DNA from: Helicobacteraceae bacterium
GTDB taxonomy: Bacteria; Campylobacterota; Campylobacteria; Campylobacterales; Sulfurimonadaceae
Reading direction: 5' to 3'
Length of the DNA: 9,469 bases
NCBI GenBank assembly: GCA_027057185.1
Contig: JALUJE010000160.1
Span: 342 to 9,810, forward strand
How positions within the stretch are numbered: position 1 is the first letter of the stretch; each line of letters opens with the position of its first letter. The notes under the pieces were generated by a model, which searched no databases, had not been told where the DNA came from, and saw nothing but the letters and a program-made list of their open reading frames with translations. This document shows, one piece after another, positions 1 to 6,045 of the stretch. The position numbers and the translations under genes are program-made.

Positions 1-324
1 ATCTTTGGAGGAATGAGTCTTTTTGCAATTAAAACAACAAAAGACTTTACAGGTTATGGAAAGCCACTGATGATAGCCGTAGTCGTGGTCATTGTCGGTT
101 CTTTGTTAAATATATTCCTATTGCAAAGCCCGATATTACATGTACTAATACAGGGAGTTATTGTTATGCTCTTTAGTGTCCTGGTTGTTTATGACACCCA
201 AAACATTATTCGTGGTGCATACGAAACTGCCATTGACGGTGCCATTGCACTCTATTTAGATTTCTTGAATATCTTTACAGCGCTACTACAGCTGTTTGGT
301 ATCTTTGGAAACAACAACGACTAA
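1..324 (+). CDS. Bax inhibitor-1 (BI-1/YccA) family membrane protein, 3' part only
   Basis: The reading frame is open from base 1 to a TAA at 322-324, giving the last 107 residues. The true start lies before the window, so the ATG at 13 should not be taken as the start. Three hydrophobic segments are visible: the first starts PLMIAVVVVIVG, the second IQGVIVMLFSVLVV, and the last spans ALYLDFLNIFTALLQLFG. The YDTQ motif after the second segment and the LYLDFLNIF block near the C-terminus are typical of bacterial BI-1 (YccA/YbhL/TMBIM) proteins, which are inner-membrane proteins. Family members have been linked to FtsH regulation (YccA) and to pH-dependent Ca2+ leak (BsYetJ); which role applies here cannot be told. 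The gene ends inside or just before the next gene and includes one copy of the repeated word TTACATGTA at 136-144. Confidence 0.9.
   Translation: MFGGMSLFAIKTTKDFTGYGKPLMIAVVVVIVGSLLNIFLLQSPILHVLIQGVIVMLFSVLVVYDTQNIIRGAYETAIDGAIALYLDFLNIFTALLQLFGIFGNNND
136..145. repeat. TTACATGTA word, copy 1 (in BI-1 gene)
   Basis: TTACATGTAC: nine bases of the full palindrome, encoding LHV in the BI-1 gene. Confidence 0.6.
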
Positions 325-724
325 ACCACTACCACCCGAACTACTTCGGGTGGTAGATGCAAATCTCAACCGCCTGAAAGAAGGCATTCGTGTTATTGAA
401 GATATCGCACGTTATTCGTACAGCGACAAGCACATGGCATCACAACTAAAAACCCTGCGGCATCATAGCAAGATAGACGATACCGCACCACTGCTTCACT
501 CCCGCGATAGCAACAATGATGTACTACGTCCAAGCACTAGCAGCGAAATGCATCGTACTACGCTTAATGATATTATTATCGCCAACTACAAGCGTGCACA
601 AGAGTCTGCTCGAGTCTTGGAAGAACTCTACAAGCTCATTGACCCGATCCTATCTGAACGTTTTAAAACTGTACGATATGAACTTTATACGTTAGAAAAA
701 GAGCAGCTACTCAGTTGTGAATAA
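296..724 (+). CDS. thiD2: Standalone ThiD2-type hydroxymethylpyrimidine-phosphate kinase
   Basis: This small all-helical protein matches my recall of the ThiD2 family, which is found fused to the N-terminus of ThiE or as a separate protein of about 130 residues. Characterised ThiD2 proteins phosphorylate HMP monophosphate to the diphosphate for thiamine synthesis without accepting free HMP. Seen here: the N-terminal block VDANLNRLKEGIRVIEDI (residues 20-37), the SRDSNND segment (69-75), the second block ANYKRAQESARVLEELYK (96-113) and a C-terminal RYELYTLE. No ThiE domain follows. The frame has no ATG before the conserved block; possible starts are TTG 296, TTG 305 and GTG 350. None has a clear Shine-Dalgarno. 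I give the longest form (142 residues), but GTG 350 would trim the protein exactly to the conserved block. TTG 296 overlaps the upstream gene by 29 nt, suggesting translational coupling. Databases may call it 'thiamine-phosphate pyrophosphorylase', which would be misleading. The family call is firm; the start is not. Confidence 0.78.
   Translation: MVSLETTTTKPLPPELLRVVDANLNRLKEGIRVIEDIARYSYSDKHMASQLKTLRHHSKIDDTAPLLHSRDSNNDVLRPSTSSEMHRTTLNDIIIANYKRAQESARVLEELYKLIDPILSERFKTVRYELYTLEKEQLLSCE
329..356 (+). other. Perfect 12-bp stem-loop at the BI-1/thiD2 junction
   Basis: CTACCACCCGAA (329-340) pairs perfectly with TTCGGGTGGTAG (345-356) around a four-base loop CTAC. The hairpin begins four bases after the BI-1 stop codon, and its right arm contains the candidate GTG start of thiD2 (350-352). 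No T-tract follows (next bases ATGCAAATC), so it is not an intrinsic terminator. It could protect an RNA 3' end, hide a start site, or be a by-product of coding for LPPELLRVV. Function unknown. Confidence 0.6.
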
Positions 725-1391
725 ACAGTACTTCAAACTCCAAATAATCATGCGGATATTCTCGCATTAACTGCTTGGTCTGCTGATAATTCAATACCCG
801 TCTTCCCCCGCTGACACCACTTTTTTTTATGTACCGAAACATCTCACGAGGTGATTTAAACGCTAATGTGTAGGTGACAATCTCATACTGAGCATCAAAA
901 TGTTGTTCTGCCAGAGCAATAACCTCATCTGAACATCGCAAAATCGGCTCTAGTTGAGCACAGTCATACATGCTTTTAAAGGTGTTACATGTAAATATTG
1001 CTAATGAGACCGGTGCTTGTAATGCAGCAATATAACCAAAAACCGCATCTAAGTCCCGCGCCCACTGCAATGCAGATGCCGAGATAATTCGATCAAACCT
1101 GCCAGAGAAGGTTCTAAAGGCTTTTGCATTATTGAAATCTGCCAATTTACATGTAATATTTTTTGATAGCGGATGATTCAAGAGCATTGCCTCTGAAAAA
1201 TCAAGAGCGACAAAATGTTCGACTTCCCAATCAATAGCTTTAAAAATGGTACCGCTGCCACAACCTATGTCGAGAATCCTTTGAGGAGAGTCTATAATGG
1301 AACCCACCAATCTCTGAGCCACTTTTTTCTGAATCACATTATACTGTGCATAGGCAGCAGCCGAACGTGAAAATTCTTCACGCACTCTCAT
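711..1391 (-). CDS. bioC: BioC-type malonyl-ACP O-methyltransferase (biotin synthesis)
   Basis: A 226-residue class I SAM-dependent methyltransferase. The N-terminus (VREEFSRSAAAYAQYNVIQ, residues 3-21) is the usual BioC opening. The SAM-binding motif I is DIGCGSG (41-47), the acidic residue after strand 2 is D64 in ALDFSEAM, D85 lies in the next motif, and SASALQWA (104-111) matches the BioC 'ALQW' signature. BioC methylates the free carboxyl of malonyl-ACP so that the fatty-acid cycle can build pimeloyl-ACP methyl ester; a BioH-type esterase then removes the methyl group. No esterase gene is present in the window. The protein is slightly shorter than the roughly 250 residues common in the family. 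Its ATG overlaps the znuB stop as ATGA, so it is probably translated by coupling as the last gene of the zinc operon. Its 3' end overlaps the convergent thiD2 gene by 14 nt. Another small-molecule methyltransferase remains possible but less likely. Confidence 0.8.
   Translation of the reverse strand: MRVREEFSRSAAAYAQYNVIQKKVAQRLVGSIIDSPQRILDIGCGSGTIFKAIDWEVEHFVALDFSEAMLLNHPLSKNITCKLADFNNAKAFRTFSGRFDRIISASALQWARDLDAVFGYIAALQAPVSLAIFTCNTFKSMYDCAQLEPILRCSDEVIALAEQHFDAQYEIVTYTLAFKSPREMFRYIKKSGVSGGRRVLNYQQTKQLMREYPHDYLEFEVLFIHN
985..994. repeat. TTACATGTAA palindrome, copy 2 (in bioC)
   Basis: A full 10-bp palindrome inside bioC, read as part of FTCN on the minus strand. Confidence 0.65.
1147..1156. 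repeat. TTACATGTAA palindrome, copy 3 (in bioC)
   Basis: A second full 10-bp palindrome inside bioC, read as part of ITCK, 162 bases from copy 2. Confidence 0.65.
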
Positions 1392-2185
1392 GAGTGGCGA
1401 TTCACCAATAGTGATATCATGAAGATAAGCAAAATTACAAGAACAATCACCGCACCGCTAGGTAGTGCAAAGTAATACGAAAGCAGCATCCCTACAATAA
1501 CAGCACTCAGCGAGAACAGCAGAGCCAACCAAATGGTCGCGCCAAAGCCTTTTTTGTATTGCAGTGCAGAAACTGTGGGAATAACCATCAGTGCACCAAT
1601 GAGCAGTGTCCCTACTACCCGAATAGAGAGCGCAATAATGACCGCAACAATCGTGATAAGTAAAAAATTAAAAAATGTCACCCTAATACCACTCACCTGT
1701 GCCACCTCTTCGTCAAAGGCAATAAAGTAGAACTCTTTATAGAAACCAAGTAATAACAGCAACGCGACGGTACCGGCACCGCCCATAATCCACAACTCTT
1801 CGGTACTGACTGAGAGAATCGAACCAAACAGATAGCTAAAAAGTGACGTATTAAATGCTCCGGCAAGAGAGACAATAACAATAGCCAGTGCCAAAGATCC
1901 TGAAAGAAAAATGGCTAAAATAGAGTCGGAGTAGATATTGAAGTACGAACGTAAATACTCAATACTCCAGGCACTCACAAGTGCAACTACTACAGCAACG
2001 GCGATAGGAGAGACTCCTGCCACTAGACCAATAGCAACACCGACTAACGCTGAGTGTGCTAGTGTTTCGGTAATCAGCGAGTAGCGTTTTAACACAACAA
2101 ACGAACCGCCCACCGAAGCGATAATAGCGATGATAATACCGGCAATAAAAGCGCGTTGCATAAAATCATATTGAAAAATTTCCAT
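1388..2185 (-). CDS. znuB: Zinc-type ABC transporter permease (ABC-3 family)
   Basis: A 265-residue very hydrophobic protein with roughly eight membrane segments, typical in length for the ABC-3 permease family (ZnuB/MntB/TroC). The family-typical stretch LITETLAHSALVGVAIG lies near residues 37-52, and the repeated glycine- and valine-rich helices continue to the C-terminus. It should form the inner-membrane channel that accepts metal from ZnuA and works with two ZnuC subunits. The gene lies 12 nt behind znuC and has a clear ribosome site, AAAGGTGG, just upstream of its ATG. Its stop overlaps the bioC start. Zinc is favoured because of the ZnuA and ZnuC features, but manganese or iron cannot be ruled out from the permease alone. 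Confidence 0.85.
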   Translation of the reverse strand: MEIFQYDFMQRAFIAGIIIAIIASVGGSFVVLKRYSLITETLAHSALVGVAIGLVAGVSPIAVAVVVALVSAWSIEYLRSYFNIYSDSILAIFLSGSLALAIVIVSLAGAFNTSLFSYLFGSILSVSTEELWIMGGAGTVALLLLLGFYKEFYFIAFDEEVAQVSGIRVTFFNFLLITIVAVIIALSIRVVGTLLIGALMVIPTVSALQYKKGFGATIWLALLFSLSAVIVGMLLSYYFALPSGAVIVLVILLIFMISLLVNRHS

Positions 2186-2197
2186 TACGCCACCTTT

Positions 2198-2959
2198 TTA
2201 ATGATGATGATGATTGCGTATGAGATGGGCATCCATACCATACAGTTTGCTCATATCTTCACAACTGATTGCTTCTTTAGGGTTATTGCAGGTCACCAGA
2301 GTCTCATTGACACTAAATAATCTACCGATATCATCAACAATCACGCCAATATCATGTGTTACAAACACAATAGTTATCTGCTTCTCGTTGTTCAACTGGC
2401 GTAGCAGATCGTAAAAACGTTTTTGAGAGACCACATCAACTCCGGTATTGGGTTCATCCAAAATCAGGACTTCAGGCTCTGAGGCCAATGCCCGTGCAAT
2501 CATAACCCGTTGGCGCTGACCTCCTGAAAGGGTACCAATGAGTCTATCTTTGAGATTGGCAACATCCATAGTTACCATGGCATGATGGACTATTGTTCGG
2601 TCATCATCATGTTCCAAGCCAAGAAATTTTCGTTTTGCAGTACGCCCCATCATCACCACTTCCAAAACCGTTGCGGGAAAGTTGGTATCAATATGCGTTG
2701 CCCGTTGTGGCACGTAACCGATTTTATTCCACGATGTGAATTTTTTTTGTTCAACTCCAAACAGCCGTATCTCTCCCGATGTTGCCTGCTGCAAGCCCAA
2801 TAAAACACGAATCAGCGTTGTTTTACCGCCTCCATTGGGACCAATAATAGCAACATAGTCCCCCTGAAAAATTTGCATGGAAATATGACTGAGCACACGA
2901 TGGTTTCCAATGGTTACACAGAGATCTTTAGTCTCAAAAACGGGAACATGAAACCTCAT
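2198..2959 (-). CDS. znuC: Zinc-type ABC transporter ATP-binding protein with His tail
   Basis: A 253-residue ABC ATPase with all motifs intact: Walker A GPNGGGKT (40-47), Q-loop Q85 in YVPQ, signature LSGGQ (144-148), Walker B VLILDEP (164-170) and H-loop H202 in VTHD. It should hydrolyse ATP at the cytoplasmic face to drive metal import through ZnuB. The sequence most resembles ZnuC/MntB-type ATPases (GYVPQR near the Q-loop, DEPNTGVD after Walker B). The protein ends in four consecutive histidines (250-253), encoded by four CAT codons immediately before the stop. This could be a small metal-sensing or metal-binding tail. The ATG overlaps the znuA stop as ATGA, and the gene is followed after 12 nt by znuB. 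Confidence 0.9.
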   Translation of the reverse strand: MRFHVPVFETKDLCVTIGNHRVLSHISMQIFQGDYVAIIGPNGGGKTTLIRVLLGLQQATSGEIRLFGVEQKKFTSWNKIGYVPQRATHIDTNFPATVLEVVMMGRTAKRKFLGLEHDDDRTIVHHAMVTMDVANLKDRLIGTLSGGQRQRVMIARALASEPEVLILDEPNTGVDVVSQKRFYDLLRQLNNEKQITIVFVTHDIGVIVDDIGRLFSVNETLVTCNNPKEAISCEDMSKLYGMDAHLIRNHHHH

Positions 2960-3876
2960 TCACACTCCAGTGCCTGTGACAATTTTTGAAGATTCTCTCG
3001 CATAATATCATCATAGCTTTTTTGAGCGGCAATATCAGCACGGGTAATATTGGCTAAAGGGTGCAAAATCGCAACACTCGTGTTGCTTTCATTAGCAACA
3101 GTCTGCATTAATCGATCGCTGCTAAAAGGTTCAAAAAAAATCATATTGACATGGTGCTCTTTAATAGTGTCGATTAGTCGTTTCATACTCTGCGCGCTTG
3201 GTAACGCATCGGTCGAAAAACCGCTAAGTGATGCAATATGAAAATGATAAGCATCGCCTAAATATCCAAAAGCATTGTGATTGACAATGATAAAATCTTT
3301 TTTACATGTAGAGAGTGTCGTCTCATAGACGTTTTTCAGTGCCGTCAATTGCGTAGTATAGCGTTGTAAATTCGCTTCAAAATAGGATTGCGAAAACGGA
3401 TCAAGAGCGGAAAGTTTTTTCGTAATCTCATTGGCAGCAATGATCATGTTATCAATATCGAGCCAATAATGCGGATCATAGTTATGAGGCTCCTCGTCAT
3501 GACTACAATTATGATCTGAGTCAGAAAGCTTTCGTAAGGTCACATAACGGCTCATGTCCATACTATTATTCCCGGCAAGTCCCTTAGTCCAAGGCTCAAG
3601 CACATTGCCGCTATAGACAAACAGTTTACTTTTCTCTAACGCTACACGCTCTTTTGGCGATGGTTCAAAAGTATGAATATCCATTCCAAAAGGAATTAAC
3701 ATCATCACATCGGCACGCTCTTTAGCAATATGCTTACAAATATCATATAAGGGAAATATAGAAACGGTAATCACCATTTTACCACTTCCTTTGGTTGAGG
3801 AAGGAACAATAAAAGGGGCAATAAAAAGAAGCAGCAGCAGGAGAAACACCCCGATGATTATCATCAATTTTTTCAC
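2956..3876 (-). CDS. znuA: Zinc-type ABC transporter substrate-binding protein (cluster A-I)
   Basis: A 306-residue solute-binding protein. Residues 4-24 form a hydrophobic segment that is either a signal peptide or a membrane anchor. There is no lipobox cysteine, so it is not an obvious lipoprotein. The likely metal-binding histidines are H68 (in DIHTFEPSP), H136 (in DPHYWLD) and H200 (in VNHNAFGYL), the pattern of the ZnuA/LraI family. A short loop rich in His, Asp, Glu and Cys (residues 119-131) sits just before H136; such loops are typical of zinc rather than manganese binders. The tail ending MRENLQKLSQAL is also family-like. The start is GTG at 3874-3876. A strong Shine-Dalgarno GGAGGA eight bases upstream supports it over the ATG four codons later. 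It is the first gene of the minus-strand operon znuA-znuC-znuB-bioC. Confidence 0.87.
   Translation of the reverse strand: MKKLMIIIGVFLLLLLLFIAPFIVPSSTKGSGKMVITVSIFPLYDICKHIAKERADVMMLIPFGMDIHTFEPSPKERVALEKSKLFVYSGNVLEPWTKGLAGNNSMDMSRYVTLRKLSDSDHNCSHDEEPHNYDPHYWLDIDNMIIAANEITKKLSALDPFSQSYFEANLQRYTTQLTALKNVYETTLSTCKKDFIIVNHNAFGYLGDAYHFHIASLSGFSTDALPSAQSMKRLIDTIKEHHVNMIFFEPFSSDRLMQTVANESNTSVAILHPLANITRADIAAQKSYDDIMRENLQKLSQALECE
3302..3311. repeat. TTACATGTA word, copy 4 (in znuA)
   Basis: TTACATGTAG: nine bases of the palindrome inside znuA, read as part of STCK on the minus strand. Confidence 0.6.
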
Positions 3877-3884
3877 AATCGGTA

Positions 3885-3890
3885 TCCTCC
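3885..3890 (-). promoter_or_regulatory. Shine-Dalgarno that fixes the GTG start of znuA
   Basis: On the minus strand this reads GGAGGA, followed by an eight-base spacer TACCGATT and then GTG. It is the best ribosome-binding site in the window and is the reason for choosing the GTG rather than the internal ATG at codon 5. Confidence 0.8.
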
Positions 3891-3903
3891 TTATATTTTT
3901 GAA

Positions 3904-3909
3904 AGTATA
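3904..3909 (-). promoter_or_regulatory. Candidate -10 box of the znu operon
   Basis: On the minus strand this is TATACT, about 28 bases before the znuA GTG, with the Shine-Dalgarno in between. A poor -35 (TATATT, with 17 bp spacing) would fall inside the dyad at 3919-3940, so a repressor bound there could block it. Prediction only. Confidence 0.45.
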
Positions 3910-3918
3910 CCTTAAGTG

Positions 3919-3940
3919 TTCTTAATAATATAACAAAGAA
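3919..3940. promoter_or_regulatory. Zur/Fur-like AT-rich dyad between znuA and secG
   Basis: The 22-bp stretch has perfect outer arms TTCTT (3919-3923) and AAGAA (3936-3940) around an AT-rich core with central ATAT and a partly symmetric flank. In total 16 of 22 positions are symmetric. The right half ATATAACA resembles half of the known Zur operator (TATAACATTTC), and the site overlaps the predicted -35 of znuA, the expected place for zinc repression. It also lies just upstream of the secG -10, so it could affect both. The match is imperfect, and AT-rich DNA gives such dyads by chance. Confidence 0.4.
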
Positions 3941-3945
3941 TTTTC

Positions 3946-3954
3946 TGATATAAT
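3946..3954 (+). promoter_or_regulatory. Extended -10 promoter of secG
   Basis: The sequence TGATATAAT is a perfect extended -10 (TGN-TATAAT) preceded by T-rich DNA, with no recognisable -35. This is the common sigma-70 promoter style in Campylobacterota. Transcription would begin near 3961, leaving a leader of about 29 nt that contains the ribosome site AAAGGA (3975-3980) nine bases before the secG ATG. Confidence 0.7.
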
Positions 3955-3989
3955 TCGCCACTTTTTATACATATAAAGGATCCTAAATT

Positions 3990-4451
3990 ATGACAGGCTT
4001 TTTGCTGATTTCGCAGATTGTTTTAGTAGTAGTGCTCACCATCACCGTACTACTCCAAAAAAGCTCAAGTATCGGTTTAGGTGCATACAGCGGTTCAAAT
4101 GAATCCGTTTTTGGGGCAAAAGGACCGGGTAGTTTTTTAGCCAAAACAACATTTTTTCTCGGTTTCTTGTTTGTTGCCAATACCATTGCACTCGGCTATT
4201 ACTATGGAGAAGAGCACACCAAATCTGTTGTTGACACCGTAGTAGAAGGTACGAATGTGCCGGCTCCAGAGATCTCCTCAGTGCCAGAAATTCCTGTGGC
4301 GTCTCCAGCGACAGACACCAATACTTCACCGGCGGCAACAGAAGCACCGCCAATTACAACACCGGCTGTTGCTACGGAAAGCAACAACACCTCTGCCGTT
4401 CTTCCAACTGAGAGTCTCTCTACCACTTCCGAGACCAATACTTCACGCTAA
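3990..4451 (+). CDS. secG: Preprotein translocase subunit SecG with long Ser/Thr/Pro tail
   Basis: SecG is the small third subunit of the SecYEG channel in the inner membrane and assists SecA-driven protein export. Seen here: a first membrane helix at about residues 4-22, the conserved cytoplasmic loop LLQKSSSIGLGAYSGSN and FGAKG (21-45), and a second helix at about 52-71. After residue 74 the protein continues as a low-complexity tail of about 80 residues, rich in Ser, Thr, Pro, Ala and Glu. SecG proteins are often only 70-130 residues, so the 153 residues here are on the long side. I recall Campylobacterota SecG proteins often carrying such tails, so this is probably lineage style. An in-frame 13-bp direct repeat lies in the tail. 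The gene has its own promoter and terminator, so it may be transcribed alone. Confidence 0.9.
   Translation: MTGFLLISQIVLVVVLTITVLLQKSSSIGLGAYSGSNESVFGAKGPGSFLAKTTFFLGFLFVANTIALGYYYGEEHTKSVVDTVVEGTNVPAPEISSVPEIPVASPATDTNTSPAATEAPPITTPAVATESNNTSAVLPTESLSTTSETNTSR
4317..4446 (+). repeat. In-frame 13-bp direct repeat in the secG tail
   Basis: ACCAATACTTCAC occurs at 4317-4329 and again at 4434-4446, exactly 117 bases (39 codons) apart and in the same frame, encoding TNTS both times. The coordinates span both copies. It suggests growth or shrinkage of the tail by slippage or recombination. Confidence 0.6.
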
Positions 4452-4461
4452 TTATGAAGAG

Positions 4462-4490
4462 TACAGGTATCTCACCTGTATTTTTGTCTT
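4462..4490 (+). terminator. Intrinsic terminator after secG
   Basis: TACAGGT (4462-4468) pairs with ACCTGTA (4474-4480) around the loop ATCTC. It is followed directly by TTTTTGTCTT and a further T-rich run. It lies 10 bases after the secG stop and separates secG from frr. Confidence 0.8.
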
Positions 4491-4514
4491 TTGTTTTGTG
4501 ATTGAAACATTTCT

Positions 4515-4523
4515 TGCTACAAT
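4515..4523 (+). promoter_or_regulatory. Extended -10 promoter for the frr-pyrE operon
   Basis: TGCTACAAT is an extended -10, with a possible weak -35 TTGTGA at 4496-4501 (16-bp spacer). A second -10-like TATAAT at 4529-4534 has no good partner. The surrounding TTTCTTGCTACAATT resembles the secG promoter TTTTCTGATATAATT. The frr ribosome site AGAGGA (4555-4560) follows close to the ATG. Confidence 0.55.
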
Positions 4524-4563
4524 TCATATATAATTTTAAAACAGATCGATATAAAGAGGACCT

Positions 4564-5121
4564 ATGTTAGACGAAATATACAGTGAATGTGAATCCCATA
4601 TGCAATCTTCTATTGAGCATATGACTCATGAATTTAAATCACTTCGTACCGGAAAGGTATTGGTGAGTATTTTAGATACGGTAATGGTAGAGTACTACGG
4701 TACTCCCACGCCTTTAGCGCAAGTGGCTACAATTTTAGCAACTGATGCAACCACAATCACTGTCTCCCCATGGGAAAAAAATATTTTAAGTGATATTGAA
4801 AGTGCTATTGCTCGAGCCAATATTGGCGTTAATCCCAACAATGACGGAGAACAGATTAAACTCTTTTTCCCACCAATGACCGTAGAACAACGCCAAGAGA
4901 GTGTGAAAAAGATGAAAACTATGGGAGAGAATGCTAAAGTCTCCATTCGTAATGACCGTAAAAAATCTAATGACAAAATCAAAGCATTAGAAAAAGACAA
5001 AGAGATTACCCAAGATGAATCCAAGGCAGCACAAGAGCGCATACAAAAAATTACTGACAACTATATTGCCAAACTTGAGGATATCCTCAAAGAGAAAGAA
5101 CAATCTATTATGACGGTTTAA
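4564..5121 (+). CDS. frr: Ribosome recycling factor
   Basis: RRF works with EF-G in the cytoplasm to split the post-termination ribosome. The 185-residue length is exactly family-typical. Conserved parts seen are EFKSLRTGKV near the N-terminus (23-32, usually LRTGRA), the second domain beginning YYGTPTPLAQVA (44-55), VSPWEKNIL (67-75), LFFPPMTVEQRQE (99-111), the block KVSIRNDRKKSND (125-137), and the long charged C-terminal helix of the three-helix bundle. The ATG lies behind an AAAGAGGA ribosome site with a short spacer. The gene is followed after only three bases by pyrE and should be the first gene of a four-gene transcript. Confidence 0.97.
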   Translation: MLDEIYSECESHMQSSIEHMTHEFKSLRTGKVLVSILDTVMVEYYGTPTPLAQVATILATDATTITVSPWEKNILSDIESAIARANIGVNPNNDGEQIKLFFPPMTVEQRQESVKKMKTMGENAKVSIRNDRKKSNDKIKALEKDKEITQDESKAAQERIQKITDNYIAKLEDILKEKEQSIMTV

Positions 5122-5124
5122 CAG

Positions 5125-5733
5125 ATGACTGTTAAACAAATTTATATGGATGCCGAAGCACTTTTAGAAGGGCACTTTAAACTTAGTTCCGGTAATCATT
5201 CACAATTTTATCTGCAATCGGCAAAGGTACTAGAAGACCCTCGTACTGCACAGAAACTTGCAGCAGCACTGGCCTCTCAAATCCAAGAGCATGGTATCAA
5301 AATAGATACCGTCTGCGCACCGGCACTCGGTGGACTCATTGCAGGGTATGCCTTGGCATCGGCTTTAGATGTGCGTTATATTTTTGCCGAACGCATCGAC
5401 GGGGTCATGACCATTCGACGTGGCTTTGAGGTAGCAGAAAATGAAAAAGTACTCATCTGTGAAGATATTATAACTACCGGAGGCTCAGCAGTGGAAGCGG
5501 CTGCCGCCATCGAGCAACTTGGAGGATCAGTAGTTGCCTTTGCCGCACTCGCCAATCGTGGATTTTGCCGGCGTGAGCACAGTAACATACAGCGCCACGA
5601 TAACTGCAAGCTCCCCAAAGAGACTCCTTTTTTTGCGCTTGCCGATTTTGATTTTCCCATGTACCCGCCCGAGGCATGCCCTCTGTGTCAAGACGGCTCC
5701 GTCGCTATAAAACCAGGTTCACGGGGGAATTAA
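5125..5733 (+). CDS. pyrE: Orotate phosphoribosyltransferase
   Basis: PyrE joins orotate to PRPP to make OMP, the fifth step of UMP synthesis, in the cytoplasm. The 202-residue protein carries the family opening GHFKLSSGNHSQFYLQSAKVL (16-36), the flexible-loop region around ERIDGVMTIRRGF (89-101), and the PRPP-binding signature VLICEDIITTGGS (109-121) with the acidic pair E113/D114. The C-terminus has a CPLC pair (C185, C188) and ends in AIKPGS, as in a branch of bacterial PyrE proteins. No strong Shine-Dalgarno precedes the ATG. It starts three bases after the frr stop and is probably translated by coupling. Its TAA shares one base with the next ATG. Confidence 0.95.
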   Translation: MTVKQIYMDAEALLEGHFKLSSGNHSQFYLQSAKVLEDPRTAQKLAAALASQIQEHGIKIDTVCAPALGGLIAGYALASALDVRYIFAERIDGVMTIRRGFEVAENEKVLICEDIITTGGSAVEAAAAIEQLGGSVVAFAALANRGFCRREHSNIQRHDNCKLPKETPFFALADFDFPMYPPEACPLCQDGSVAIKPGSRGN

Positions 5734-6044
5734 TGGCAGAGTCCTTCAAGCTCGATATGCAGTACCTGCAAAAAGTGCAACGAACCCTTCGCAAAGCCGG
5801 CAATATTTTTCCCAATGAACATGAGCTTGTTGCCACACTAGAACAGGAAATTATTAACGTTCAAGATGAACACTCGTTCAATACTTACTACAACATGGCC
5901 AACTACCTGAAACAGCGACTCAACGAACTTCATCAACACCTAGAAACACCGCAACCGGGCATTTCTGAAGCCCTAAACGATCTAACGTGGTCCATTCAGT
6001 ATTTACAATGGTTGGTCACCGAAGAGCACAAGGGAGTCCAGTAA
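5733..6044 (+). CDS. Uncharacterised 103-residue helical protein
   Basis: I do not recognise this protein. I choose ATG 5733 because it overlaps the pyrE stop as TAATG and follows a G-rich stretch (ACGGGGGAATTA). An in-frame ATG at 5676 lies inside pyrE and would add 19 arginine-rich residues translated from the wrong frame of pyrE. The protein is polar, appears fully alpha-helical, has no membrane segment, cysteine or signal peptide, and is rich in Gln, Glu, Leu, His and Asn. Its core reads SFNTYYNMANYLKQRLNEL (about residues 49-67), and the end has two tryptophans in LTWSIQYLQWLV. It lies between pyrE and the HDOD gene with almost no spacing, so it is co-transcribed with both. A partner or regulator of the HDOD protein is a guess from position only. 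Confidence 0.8.
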   Translation: MAESFKLDMQYLQKVQRTLRKAGNIFPNEHELVATLEQEIINVQDEHSFNTYYNMANYLKQRLNELHQHLETPQPGISEALNDLTWSIQYLQWLVTEEHKGVQ

Positions 6045-6045
6045 T

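Noticed and set aside
329..356. The hairpin after BI-1 as an intrinsic terminator
   Set aside because: No T-run follows the stem, and it lies inside or next to the start of thiD2.
3814..3876. ZnuA as a lipoprotein
   Set aside because: The hydrophobic N-terminus contains no cysteine in a lipobox position.
4202..4533. Several ORFs overlapping secG on both strands
   Set aside because: They are shadows of the low-complexity secG tail, with biased composition and no ribosome site.
5676..5732. Upstream ATG that would extend the 103-residue protein by 19 residues
   Set aside because: The extension is pyrE sequence in another frame. The ATG at 5733 sits in a TAATG overlap, which is the usual coupled arrangement.
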